This document shows, piece by piece, positions 42,830-50,960 of a stretch of DNA of 53,050 nucleotides. This DNA is from Pedobacter cryoconitis (lineage in GTDB: Bacteria > Bacteroidota > Bacteroidia > Sphingobacteriales > Sphingobacteriaceae), in assembly GCF_003259615.1 (NCBI RefSeq), contig NZ_QLLR01000037.1, forward strand, positions 1 through 53,050, given 5' to 3'. Position 1 is the first letter of the stretch, and every line of letters starts with the position of its first letter. Below the pieces are notes generated by a model. That model did no database searches, had not been told where the DNA came from, and was given only the letters and a program-made list of their open reading frames with translations. Made by a program: the position numbers and the translations under genes.

Positions 42830-42849
42830 GGAGCCCCAACCGGGGCTCC
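42830..42849 (+). terminator. Intrinsic terminator after the pckA remnant
   Basis: An 8-bp GC-rich stem, GGAGCCCC pairing with GGGGCTCC, with loop AACC and a TTATT tail. It ends the pckA remnant, about 100 bp upstream of the next (broken) gene. Confidence 0.85.
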
Positions 42850-42896
42850 TTATTAAAAATTAAGGTTTATAAAAAAGATAAAAGCGAACCTAAAAC

Positions 42897-43859
42897 ATGT
42901 ATAAAAAACTACAGCAAAAAACTTCTCGGTTCAAAGATGTAACAGCGCTTAAAGAGACAGGTCTTTACCCCTACTTCAGGGCTATCGAGTCTGCTCAGGA
43001 TACCGAAGTAATCATTAAATGAGAGAAAGTTCTAATGTTTGGATCAAACTCCTATTTGGGATTAACCAATCATCCTAAAATTAAGGAGGCATCAAAAAAA
43101 GTAATTGATAAATATGGAACAGGTTGTGCCGGATCAAGGTTTTTAAATGGAACTCTGGATATACATCTGGAACTAGAGAAACGTCTGACTCATTATGCAG
43201 GTAAAGAAGATGCTATACTTTTCAGTACTGGTTTTCAGGGGAATTTAGGTGTATTATCTTGCATCACCGGACGAAATGATTACCTGCTACTTGACGCTTA
43301 TGATCATGCTTCAATGATTGATGGTTGTCGTTTATCTCTATCACGCGTAATCAAGTATGCCCATAACGATATATACGATCTCCGGCATAAGCTAAGTACT
43401 TTACCTGAAGAGGCAATTAAAGTGATTGCAGTGGATGGGATATTCAGCATGGAAGGCGATCTGGTCAAATTACCGGAAATTGTTTCCTTAGCCCATGAAT
43501 ATGGTGCAAATATTATTGTTGATGACTCGCATAGTTTAGGAGTCATTGGCAAAAATGGCGCAGGCACAGCGTCACATTTTGGCTTAACTAGTGAAGTAGA
43601 TTTGATCAGTGGTACTTTCAGTAAATCATTGGCTTCTTTAGGAGGCTTCGTAGCTGGTGATCACAATACAATAGATTATTTAAGACATAATGCCAGATCC
43701 CTTATATTTAGTGCCAGTATGCCGCCATCAGCTGTTGCAAGTGTACTTGCCGCACTTGATATTATAGAATCTGAACCTGAAAGAATTGTTAAATTATGGG
43801 ATAATACTACTTATGCCGTTAAGTTAATGCAAGAAGAAGGTTTGATTACATTAATATAG
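42897..43859 (+). pseudogene. Second alpha-oxoamine synthase, nonsense-mutated and truncated
   Basis: The frame from the ATG at 42897 encodes KETGLYPYFRAIESAQD, then a TGA at codon 42 (43020-43022). It continues in the same frame through FGSNSYLGLTNHPKIKE, DDSHSLGVIGKNGAG and the PLP-lysine segment GTFSKSLASLGG. Related enzymes have a glycine where the stop lies, so GGA to TGA is the likely change. After WDNTTYAVKLMQEEGL the frame leaves the family and stops at 43859, losing the last roughly 80-100 residues. Restart at the ATG at 43035 would lack the N-terminal arm. The 3' end runs straight into a methyltransferase fragment. Confidence 0.85.
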
Positions 43860-43861
43860 TC

Positions 43862-44154
43862 TATTTTGATAACGATACCAGCTTCGATTACCTATATCCT
43901 AAACGCATACAAAAACTTTCCGAAATACATTGGACACCACTAGACATAGCAAAAAAATCGTGTGAATTCCTGTCAGAACCAAATACAAAGTTTCTTGATA
44001 TTGGAAGTGGGACGGGTAAATTTTGTATAACATCTGGTTTTCACAAGCCCCAAACGTCATTTCACGGAATTGAACAGCGTAAGGATTTATTTAATTTAGC
44101 AGACTCAGTTAAGAATGGTCTAAATCTACCTCTTGATTACAAATCAACCTATTA
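43862..44154 (+). pseudogene. Methyltransferase fragment (paralogue of the 38321 gene)
   Basis: In a frame different from the preceding gene the DNA reads NDTSFDYLYPKR, KLSEIHWTPLDIAKKSCEFL, FLDIGSGTGKFCIT, SFHGIEQRKDLFNLAD and stops. It matches residues about 13-95 of the intact methyltransferase at 38321-38917 (NDTVFDSFFPDK, KIHWTPLAIS, ILDIGSGVGKFCIT). Both the start and the second half are missing. The junction with the truncated synthase lies near 43840-43865 and marks a deletion or recombination. Confidence 0.85.
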
Positions 44155-44162
44155 AATTAATA

Positions 44163-44200
44163 AAAAGCCCCTCTTTTGCTTATGAAAAAAGGAGCTTTTA
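44163..44200. terminator. Imperfect intrinsic terminator
   Basis: AAAAGCCCCTCTTTT and its near-complement AAAAAAGGAGCTTTT (two mismatched positions) flank a short loop, with A/T tails on both sides. It follows the methyltransferase fragment. Confidence 0.65.
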
Positions 44201-44257
44201 AAAAATTTAATAAAATCTGGAGACTACTAGTTAGTTGTTCCCGAATCTAAAATCTAA

Positions 44258-44431
44258 CCAGAGTTGTTTCAATTGAATGACATCTTTAATACTTCAGTTA
44301 CGCGGACAGATATTAAATACCTCAAAAACACCTCACAGGTTCACTGGAAACAAACAACACAATATACTCGAGTGACATTAAATTATAATTTTGAGGTTAA
44401 AAGAAAAAAGTCAGCCCAATTCTACGATTAG
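44258..44431 (+). pseudogene. C-terminal remnant of an outer-membrane beta-barrel receptor
   Basis: A plus-strand frame without start codon reads LNDIFNTSVTRTDIKYLK, then QVHWKQTTQYTRVTLNYNFE and ends VKRKKSAQFYD. The N-D-I-F-N-T motif and the final alternating strand are typical of the last strands of TonB-dependent or OMP_b-brl receptors of Bacteroidota. Only the tail is left. The rest of 44155-44499 shows only the terminator. Confidence 0.65.
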
Positions 44432-44499
44432 GATAAATTAAAAAAGCACAAAAACTACACATTTTAAATAAAGAAATAGATAAATAATCCATAAAAAAA

Positions 44500-45189
44500 C
44501 TAGGCTGTTTTAACACCGAAAAGATAGCCAACAGCAGCAGTCATTAACATCGCTGCTGTTCCCCAGAAACAAATCCGGATAACAGCTTTACTCACTGAAG
44601 ATCCGCCTGCTTTCGCTGCAACAATTGCAGAAAAAGCTAAAAATACGATCGAAAAACTATATTGATAAATGACCATCAGGTGAAGTGGTGCGAAAATGGA
44701 CACCAGCATCGGGAGCATTCCACCCGTGATAAATGAACCTGCTGAAGCTAAAGCAGCTTGCATTGGCTTTGCCTGGGTAATCTCATTGATGCCGAGTTCA
44801 TCCCTCGCATGTGCGCCTAAAGCATCATGCGCAGTGAGCTGTGTAGCAACCTGCAAGGCCAGATTTTCTTCCAGACCTCTCTGCTGGTAAAGTTTGGCTA
44901 GTTCCATCAGTTCAATTTCTGGCATCTTTTCCAATTCCATTTTCTCCCTCTTCAAATCGGCAGTTTCGATATCCGATTGTGAACTCACAGAAACGTATTC
45001 TCCGGCAGCCATAGACAACGCTCCGGCAACCAGCCCTGCCAAGGCAGCCAATACAATTGGTCCTCGTGTAGTACTCGCTGCGGCAATGCCAATGGCCAGA
45101 CTGGTTGTAGAAAGAATACCGTCATTTGCGCCTAAAACGGCTGCTCTTAACCAACCACTTCTATTGGTGTAATGTTCTTCAAGTTCCAT
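44500..45189 (-). CDS. VIT1/CCC1-family Fe/Mn transporter
   Basis: A 229-residue VIT/CCC1 family membrane protein: five membrane segments, the GANDGILSTTSLAIGIAAA start motif, LAGLVAGALSMAAGEYVSVS in the second helix pair, and a cytosolic metal-binding loop rich in Glu and Met (LKREKMELEKMPEIELMELA). In other organisms these proteins move Fe2+ or Mn2+ out of the cytosol. It is the last gene of the operon starting at 48739, 1 bp after the cytochrome gene, so iron handling and membrane electron transfer are expressed together. Confidence 0.92.
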   Translation of the reverse strand: MELEEHYTNRSGWLRAAVLGANDGILSTTSLAIGIAAASTTRGPIVLAALAGLVAGALSMAAGEYVSVSSQSDIETADLKREKMELEKMPEIELMELAKLYQQRGLEENLALQVATQLTAHDALGAHARDELGINEITQAKPMQAALASAGSFITGGMLPMLVSIFAPLHLMVIYQYSFSIVFLAFSAIVAAKAGGSSVSKAVIRICFWGTAAMLMTAAVGYLFGVKTA

Positions 45190-45190
45190 A

Positions 45191-45853
45191 TTATGTTTTT
45201 CCTCCGTTAATCATATCTGATACTATCCCTTTGCTTTCTTTCCGTTCTGCCAGCAGTACACCAACGATATGTACCAAGATAAAGATCAGGATTAAATACA
45301 TACAAAAACCATGAAATCCTTTAATGCTGTGACTTACAGTTTTACTGATGCCTAATTCCTGATCGAATGTCATAGCTAAGCCTGTTATAACCATGATGGC
45401 AAGTAATGAATAGAAAATGAGGTACAAGCATTTAACAGTAAACTCGTGTAAGGCTGCATGAGATTCCTTACTATGTTTACGATAAGCCTGGTAAGCACTT
45501 TTTAAGTTACCGAAAAAGCCTTGCCTTGTAGACGGAGAAAATGCAGAGAGTAGCCGGAACAAGAATAATGCTGCAAGTGTATAACCAAAGTAAATATGAA
45601 TACTCCAAATCTGATCTTCCATACCATGTGCTATATCTTTGGCTTGTTGAGCGGTTATTGAGGTACCAGATTGCTGTAGTATAAATTTGGTATTACTTTT
45701 TACATCTAATAAAGTTGAGTTTAACAGCACTGTGAGTAGTGATCCGGTAATGACCAGCAGATTTAGCCAATGCCACAGCCTGATAAATCTGCTGTGCTTT
45801 TTCAATTTAGCAGGATGACCAATGTCGTTCCTCAATGGTTCAATGATAGCCAT
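45191..45853 (-). CDS. Cytochrome b561-type membrane protein
   Basis: A 220-residue four-helix membrane cytochrome of the bacterial b561 / hydrogenase-cytochrome-b type. Candidate haem-ligand histidines lie in RFIRLWHWLNLLV, WSIHIYFGYTLAALFLF, and FHGFCMYLILIFILVHIVG, the usual two-haem pattern. It should pass electrons from the quinone pool or inner membrane towards periplasmic partners. In this operon the obvious partners are the flavin-related ApbE/DUF4266 pair and the thioredoxin-like protein. Confidence 0.85.
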   Translation of the reverse strand: MAIIEPLRNDIGHPAKLKKHSRFIRLWHWLNLLVITGSLLTVLLNSTLLDVKSNTKFILQQSGTSITAQQAKDIAHGMEDQIWSIHIYFGYTLAALFLFRLLSAFSPSTRQGFFGNLKSAYQAYRKHSKESHAALHEFTVKCLYLIFYSLLAIMVITGLAMTFDQELGISKTVSHSIKGFHGFCMYLILIFILVHIVGVLLAERKESKGIVSDMINGGKT

Positions 45854-45904
45854 GTTGATTGCGTTTTAATGCATCTGGATTTTATGTTCCAGATGCTTGT
45901 GTTT

Positions 45905-47122
45905 TTATTTTACTTTTAAATTTAAAGTAATGATATTGGAAACCAGTCCTGTAGATCTGCTATAGTGTCCGTATCTCAGTTCTAGCATATTCAGATGTTG
46001 CCAGCCAAATACACCGTGCGGAGGTGCAAGCCGGATTCCCGCCCCATAAAAATCACTGTTCAGGGTTGACAGGTCATAATCACTGGTAAAATAGGTAGCA
46101 GAAGGATCATGTTGCCCATAGGGTGCAAAATATCGGGTTCCTGTTTGCTTGTTATAGCGGTAAAATGGACTTAAGGAGATAAATGAGGTGAGTTTCACCG
46201 GAACTTCTATTTCTGCAGTATGTGCTCTGATGCCCCAGTTATCCATAAAGTAACGGTAATAAGTCCGTATAATCACCTGGTCAGTGGCAAAGTAGTTTAA
46301 CCTTGCGGCAATAGGTAATTTATATCTTTTATCAGGTAGCGTTTCTGCTCTTAAAGAACCATCTGTAAAATAATCACGTTGGTATTTGGTGGCTAGTAAA
46401 CCCTTTTGATAAGCAGGTTCAATAATGAGCAGTGCCTGAAGTTTTGGATTGATAACCTGTGAAATAGAAAAAGAAGTGCTGAATGAATTTCTTGGGCTAG
46501 AGCCTTCACTTTTAGATTCGCGACCGTTGCCGCTTGTTGCGGGCCTCAGTTCAATAGGCAAAATGACTTTCCATGTATCTAAAAATGCCTGTAGTTTAAA
46601 ATCAAACTGAGTGTTTTTATCTTTCGATAAGCGGGTCAGGTTAAATCCGGCACCTAGTGACTGATAATCATATTCTTTGGAGAAAGAACCTGTAAAACCA
46701 AAAGCATTTCCGGTTTTTTCATTGCTTTGCGTCCAGTTTAAAGATGGATAAATACGAGTATCAGCCATCGATGCTGAAGAAATCGTACTTGGATCAATCT
46801 TATCAGAAGAAGCAGAAGTATAATGATCTACACCCAGTTCAAACAAAAAGGTGTTTTTCTTGCCTGCTTTATTGAAATTGGACATTTGCAGATCGATTGT
46901 ATTAGCAAAATCTGTTAGTTTTTCAGTTCCAATACCACCTGTAACGGCTGAATTGTTGCCGTTTTGATGATAGTAGGCAGATACCAGGTTGATTTCGTCT
47001 AGTTTAAGTTTCCTGCTTTGATAATTACTGCTGTCGGCAGGGGCAGGTTTGCTTTTAATTTGTCCATGGGCACCTAAAACACCGAGGAACAGCAGCAGTA
47101 CATGCAGATAGATCTTTCTCAT
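45905..47122 (-). CDS. DUF3570 outer-membrane protein
   Basis: A 405-residue protein with a signal peptide (MRKIYLHVLLLFLGVLGAHG) and alternating beta-strand sequence to the end, ending in an aromatic/hydrophobic strand (NIITLNLKVK). The layout and neighbourhood match DUF3570 outer-membrane barrels, for example the N-terminal KLDEINLVSAYYHQNGNNSA and repeated Y-R-Y and F-S-x-S-x-S strands. The function is unknown; the recurring partner of DUF3570 is the small DUF4266 lipoprotein, here immediately upstream (9-bp gap). Confidence 0.85.
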   Translation of the reverse strand: MRKIYLHVLLLFLGVLGAHGQIKSKPAPADSSNYQSRKLKLDEINLVSAYYHQNGNNSAVTGGIGTEKLTDFANTIDLQMSNFNKAGKKNTFLFELGVDHYTSASSDKIDPSTISSASMADTRIYPSLNWTQSNEKTGNAFGFTGSFSKEYDYQSLGAGFNLTRLSKDKNTQFDFKLQAFLDTWKVILPIELRPATSGNGRESKSEGSSPRNSFSTSFSISQVINPKLQALLIIEPAYQKGLLATKYQRDYFTDGSLRAETLPDKRYKLPIAARLNYFATDQVIIRTYYRYFMDNWGIRAHTAEIEVPVKLTSFISLSPFYRYNKQTGTRYFAPYGQHDPSATYFTSDYDLSTLNSDFYGAGIRLAPPHGVFGWQHLNMLELRYGHYSRSTGLVSNIITLNLKVK

Positions 47123-47131
47123 GATTTTTAT

Positions 47132-47362
47132 TTAATTACAACCACAACCACCACCGCTTTTGCCACCATTGGCACCAGAACCGCCTTCACGGTATAACTG
47201 GAAACTCTGTTCAAACTTTTGCGCAGTTCGGGAGGACAAAGCCATTTCAGAATCATTGAGCTTATTTTTCTGATACGGTTTTACTGTTGCACATGCGCTC
47301 AACAGGCTCATTGCAAAAATGCCCGAGCCGAGTAATACTGCTATTGGAATGGACTTTTTCAT
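47132..47362 (-). CDS. DUF4266 small lipoprotein with Gly/Cys tail
   Basis: A 76-residue lipoprotein: signal peptide with lipobox LLSAC (acylated Cys24), the DUF4266 core (KNKLNDSEMALSSRTAQKFE, QSFQLYREGGSG) and a glycine-rich tail ending GGGCGCN. The cysteines and the SGANGG stretch make it a candidate redox carrier or flavin acceptor for the ApbE encoded next to it. However, the usual ApbE target S-G-A-T has Asn in place of the acceptor Thr, so flavinylation at that spot is not supported by sequence. It lies 1 bp after ApbE and 9 bp before DUF3570. Confidence 0.88.
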   Translation of the reverse strand: MKKSIPIAVLLGSGIFAMSLLSACATVKPYQKNKLNDSEMALSSRTAQKFEQSFQLYREGGSGANGGKSGGGCGCN

Positions 47363-47363
47363 A

Positions 47364-48296
47364 TCATTGTTTTACATTAATGTTCTTTGAAGTATACAGT
47401 TGATCCTGATCATCTATAATGATACAGGCCACATGTTTTAACTGATTGATCAAATCAAGGCCTATTTGCACACCCATTACAATCACAGGTGTAGCAAGTG
47501 CGTCGGCTAGTTCGGCGCTTGGACAAATGATGCTTACACTTTTAATTCCACTAACCGGTAAACCCGTTTTGGGGTCAATCGTATGGGAGTATCTACAACC
47601 GTTTATAGTAGCATACTTTTCATAATCTCCAGATGTTGCAATAGCCATATTGCTAATGTTTAGCGCAGAAAAAGGGCGGCTTCTTTGATCAGGATCGGCA
47701 ATGCCTATCGTCCAGGGCTTACCAGTTGATTGGCTGCCCCAGGTAATCAGGTCACCTGCTGCGTTTACTATTCCATGTTCGATTCCTATACGCTGCAATA
47801 CCTGTTTGGCCCTGTCGGCTGCATATCCTTTTCCTATGCCACCAAATCCGATCCGCATACCTTGTTGTTTAAGCATGACCGTAGAATTTTCAGGATCTAT
47901 AATTACATGTTGGTAGTTGATCAGACCGACTGATTGACGTGCTGTTTCAAAATCTGGCAGTGAGGTCATATTGACATCAAAGTTCCAAAGGCTTTTATCT
48001 ATAGAACCATAGCTAATGTCGAAGGCACCCTGGGTAATGTCTGATATTTTTACTGCACGCTGAATGAGCTCAATCACTTCAGTATCAACTTTAACTGGCT
48101 TTATACCTGCATATTGATTGATGAGGCTGGTTTGACTGGTCTTTTTGAATGTACTTAGTAATTCTTCAATCCTGCTAACCTCTGCTATAGCTGCATCAAT
48201 AGCTTTTTCACCAGCAGTTTCGTGATCCGCAATTACCGTAAACTCAAAACGGTTACCCATGAGTTTTAATACCCTATTGTAAGTTGCGTCCGCCAT
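47364..48296 (-). CDS. apbE: ApbE-like FAD:protein FMN transferase
   Basis: A 310-residue ApbE-family protein. Visible family motifs are GFGGIGKGYAADRAKQVL, NAAGDLITWGSQ, the IATSGDYEKY region, and YSHTIDPKTGLPVSG with the metal-binding area. It transfers FMN from FAD to Ser/Thr of redox proteins. No signal peptide is seen and a stop codon just upstream excludes a longer start, which is odd, since the likely substrates of the operon are periplasmic or membrane-bound. Genes of thioredoxin, DUF4266 and DUF3570 are tightly packed with it. Confidence 0.92.
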   Translation of the reverse strand: MADATYNRVLKLMGNRFEFTVIADHETAGEKAIDAAIAEVSRIEELLSTFKKTSQTSLINQYAGIKPVKVDTEVIELIQRAVKISDITQGAFDISYGSIDKSLWNFDVNMTSLPDFETARQSVGLINYQHVIIDPENSTVMLKQQGMRIGFGGIGKGYAADRAKQVLQRIGIEHGIVNAAGDLITWGSQSTGKPWTIGIADPDQRSRPFSALNISNMAIATSGDYEKYATINGCRYSHTIDPKTGLPVSGIKSVSIICPSAELADALATPVIVMGVQIGLDLINQLKHVACIIIDDQDQLYTSKNINVKQ

Positions 48297-48304
48297 CTTA
48301 TTAT

Positions 48305-48739
48305 TTATTTACCAGATTCAATGCTTGTGATTTCCTGAACAAATTTTTCAGGAGTTTCATTAGAATAGCCGTCCCACGATTTCAAAACTTTCCCATTTTC
48401 ATCCAGCAGCAGGGTGTAAGGAAATTTACCATCAGGGTTATATTTTTCTGCAAGGGCTTCATTTAGTTTAATCTGTTCGGCAGACAACTGGTTTTTCTTT
48501 TGGCGTGGGAAATCTGCACGTACTAATACTAAATGAGCTTTAGCATAAGTCTCAAAAACCTCTGATTCTAAGATTTCTTTTCTTAAACGGATGCAGGGGC
48601 CACACCAATCTGACCCTGAGAAATTGACCAGGATTTGTTGATGAGTGCTTTTAGCCTGCTGTTGTGCCCGGGTAAAATTGCTCATCCAGCTTAACGAACC
48701 AGCAAGAATTGATAAAAATGTGATTAGTAATAGTTTCAT
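48305..48739 (-). CDS. Secreted thioredoxin-like protein
   Basis: A 144-residue thioredoxin-fold protein with an N-terminal signal sequence (MKLLLITFLSILAGSLSWMS) and the active site SDWCGPCIRL. The cis-Pro region is KFPYTLLLDENG. It should act in the periplasm as a thiol reductase, perhaps on the cysteine-tailed DUF4266 lipoprotein of the same operon. It is the first gene of the six-gene operon and has the OmpR-type direct repeat 38 bp upstream. Confidence 0.9.
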   Translation of the reverse strand: MKLLLITFLSILAGSLSWMSNFTRAQQQAKSTHQQILVNFSGSDWCGPCIRLRKEILESEVFETYAKAHLVLVRADFPRQKKNQLSAEQIKLNEALAEKYNPDGKFPYTLLLDENGKVLKSWDGYSNETPEKFVQEITSIESGK

Positions 48740-48777
48740 CTGTCTGTCCTTAATGTTAAGCTAATATCAAGGTGAAT

Positions 48778-48795
48778 TCTGAAGACATTATGAAG
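48778..48795. promoter_or_regulatory. Direct-repeat operator before the thioredoxin/apbE operon
   Basis: TCTGAAGACATTATGAAG (plus strand): TGAAG is repeated with an 11-bp step. It is nearly identical to 50797-50814 before the response regulator gene. It is the proposed binding site of that OmpR-type regulator, 38 bp upstream of the start codon. Confidence 0.6.
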
Positions 48796-48812
48796 TTGTC
48801 TGTTAAAAAATG

Positions 48813-50102
48813 TTAAAGCATTGTTAGCTGACTTTTATTCTCGGAGCTTTTAAAATTGATAATGAATTGGTGATATTCCTGATTATAGTTGTAACTCAAT
48901 TCATAGTTTTGTTTTAAACAGACCTGTTTCAGAATGGCCAGGCCCAGACCTGTACCATCTGAAGCATTGTCTTTATAGAATCTTTCAAAAATCTTTTGAG
49001 GATGAAGCCCGTTACGTGATCCGGTGTTTGAAAATATAAGGCTATCATTTTTTATGGTAACCATCATTGAGCCGCCATCGTTATTGTGTCTTATAGCATT
49101 GCTGAAAAGATTATTGATTAATATCTCTATTAAAGAACGGTTTGCAAAGACAGAGAATGCGCTGATCTTTGTTTCTACCTGTAGCTCTCTTTTTTGAATG
49201 AGCTCCTGGAAATAGCTGATCTTCTCTTCAATTAATGCTTTAAGGTCGATTTCTTCTTTGTCCTGAAGCTGATCATTGTCAATTTTGACTAACAGCAGGA
49301 GTGATTGATTTAACTTCGTCAATTTTGAGGTAGCCTTATACAGATCCGCCAGAATTTCACTCTCTTCTTTACCGAGTGCATTGGATTGCAGCATAGTGTC
49401 AAGTTTGGAGTTAATCACTGCAAGGGGAGTCATCATTTCATGAGATGCATTTTCAGTAAATAGCTTAATTTCTTTGTAATCTGATTTTACTTTCAGCGAT
49501 ACTTCAAGAACGGCATTATTCAGCTCTCTGAATTCTTCAATATTGGTTTGAACCGGCTCAAATACTTTCTCCTGGTTAATGTTAAATGCTTTGATATTGA
49601 TTAACAATTGGCGGAACGGCAACCACATTCTTTTAATCAGAATTCTGTTGACCAGCCATAAAATCAATAACAAAATAATTACTGGTAATAAAATAATCAG
49701 AATAATACTTTTGATCTGTTCCTGCCGCTCAAATTTAGAAGCCATGATCATCACTTCGTATGGTTGTCTGTTTAAGATTAATGCTGTTTTCAGATATCTT
49801 GCTGATTCGTCGTGTTTCTTTTTAGGATTGTAGAAAGTTGTATCGGCGAAATATTTACGTTTATCAGATAGCTTGTTTATTTTTTTATAGTCAACAATAA
49901 CATCATCAAATCCATCCGGGGATGGGAGGATATTTTTAACGTGCGTAAAATCACGTACCTCGAGAAGCTCCTCGTAAAGATGATCATCAATCTGTTTATT
50001 GATATATTGTCCGAGCGTTTGATAAAAAAGAAATCCTATAACAATAAGACCTGTGAGTGTGATGATAGCCAAGATCCTGTTATAACTGCTGAATAATTTC
50101 AT
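48813..50102 (-). CDS. Two-component sensor histidine kinase
   Basis: A 429-residue membrane kinase: helix 1 (ILAIITLTGLIVIGFLFYQTL), a periplasmic sensing segment of about 100 residues, helix 2 (SIILIILLPVIILLLILWLV), HisKA (TENASHEMMTPLAVINS) and HATPase_c (LINNLFSNAIRHN, DGTGLGLAIL). The signal is unknown; the operon controlled nearby suggests a metal or redox cue. It is coupled to the response regulator by an ATGA overlap at 50099-50102. The thioredoxin/apbE operon begins 73 bp after it in the same direction. Confidence 0.92.
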   Translation of the reverse strand: MKLFSSYNRILAIITLTGLIVIGFLFYQTLGQYINKQIDDHLYEELLEVRDFTHVKNILPSPDGFDDVIVDYKKINKLSDKRKYFADTTFYNPKKKHDESARYLKTALILNRQPYEVMIMASKFERQEQIKSIILIILLPVIILLLILWLVNRILIKRMWLPFRQLLINIKAFNINQEKVFEPVQTNIEEFRELNNAVLEVSLKVKSDYKEIKLFTENASHEMMTPLAVINSKLDTMLQSNALGKEESEILADLYKATSKLTKLNQSLLLLVKIDNDQLQDKEEIDLKALIEEKISYFQELIQKRELQVETKISAFSVFANRSLIEILINNLFSNAIRHNNDGGSMMVTIKNDSLIFSNTGSRNGLHPQKIFERFYKDNASDGTGLGLAILKQVCLKQNYELSYNYNQEYHQFIINFKSSENKSQLTML

Positions 50103-50776
50103 GAATCGGTAAATTTATAGCCCACTCCATAAACCGAATGGAAATAGTCTTTGCAGCCTGAATCTGTTAGTTTTTTTCTCACATTTTTGATGTGGGTATA
50201 AATGAAATCGAAACTGTCGGCCATATCAGCATCATCGCCCCAAATGTGGACTACTGCTGCGGCTTTGGAGATTACTTTATTTTTGTTGACTACAAAGTAC
50301 AACAGGAGTTCAAATTCTTTCCTGGTCAGGTATACAGGTTTCCCGTTTACTTTCGTTTCCTTAGCAGTAGTATCAATTTCTATTTCATTGAAATGAAATA
50401 TACTATTTCCATTGAAATGCCGGCGTCTTACTATGGATTGTACCCTGGCGTAAAGCTCGGACAAATGGAAGGGTTTGATCAGGTAATCATCAGCACCCAG
50501 ACTTAATCCTTCAATTTTCTGATCTAAAGAATTGCGTGCAGAAATAATCAGTACACCGTCTGCTTTATTTATTTTTTTTAAATATTTTAATAGTTGAAGA
50601 CCTTCTCCGTCAGGCAGGGTCAAGTCCAGTAAAATACAATCATAATCATAAATGGATAGCTTCTGGTAACCTTGTTCATAGGTAGATGCATGATCACAAA
50701 TGTTTCCCTCAACTGTCAGATATTGATTAATACTGTTTCTCAGGCTTTCTTCATCCTCAACAATTAGAAATTTCAT
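50099..50776 (-). CDS. OmpR-family response regulator
   Basis: A 225-residue regulator with a receiver domain (phosphoacceptor Asp51 in LLDLTLPDGEG, Lys in DYLIKPFHLSELY) and an OmpR/PhoB winged helix (LTRKEFELLLYFVVNKNKV, IYTHIKNVRKKL, VYGVGYKF). Its gene starts the two-component operon. An OmpR-type direct repeat 20 bp upstream is copied in front of the thioredoxin gene at 48739, so I infer autoregulation plus control of that operon. Confidence 0.94.
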   Translation of the reverse strand: MKFLIVEDEESLRNSINQYLTVEGNICDHASTYEQGYQKLSIYDYDCILLDLTLPDGEGLQLLKYLKKINKADGVLIISARNSLDQKIEGLSLGADDYLIKPFHLSELYARVQSIVRRRHFNGNSIFHFNEIEIDTTAKETKVNGKPVYLTRKEFELLLYFVVNKNKVISKAAAVVHIWGDDADMADSFDFIYTHIKNVRKKLTDSGCKDYFHSVYGVGYKFTDS

Positions 50777-50796
50777 AAATAAATATAATGTTAAAA

Positions 50797-50814
50797 TCTG
50801 AAGACTTTTTGAAG
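50797..50814. promoter_or_regulatory. Direct-repeat operator before the response regulator gene
   Basis: TCTGAAGACTTTTTGAAG matches the repeat at 48778-48795 in 16 of 18 positions, with TGAAG repeated at an 11-bp step. It lies 20 bp before the start codon at 50776. Confidence 0.6.
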
Positions 50815-50960
50815 CTTAATTAATTTAAGAATGCAATAATTTTATTATTAAAATCCATGTTAGAATTGATTTAGATCAATACTGAATTGATAAGAGACAT
50901 AATATTACAACCAAAGCATCGTATCATTACTATTAACAGCATCTAATTCCTAAGAAAACT

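Noticed and set aside
43020..43022. TGA as a selenocysteine codon in the second alpha-oxoamine synthase
   Set aside because: The position is a glycine in related enzymes, no hairpin of SECIS type was evident after it, and the gene is also truncated at its 3' end.
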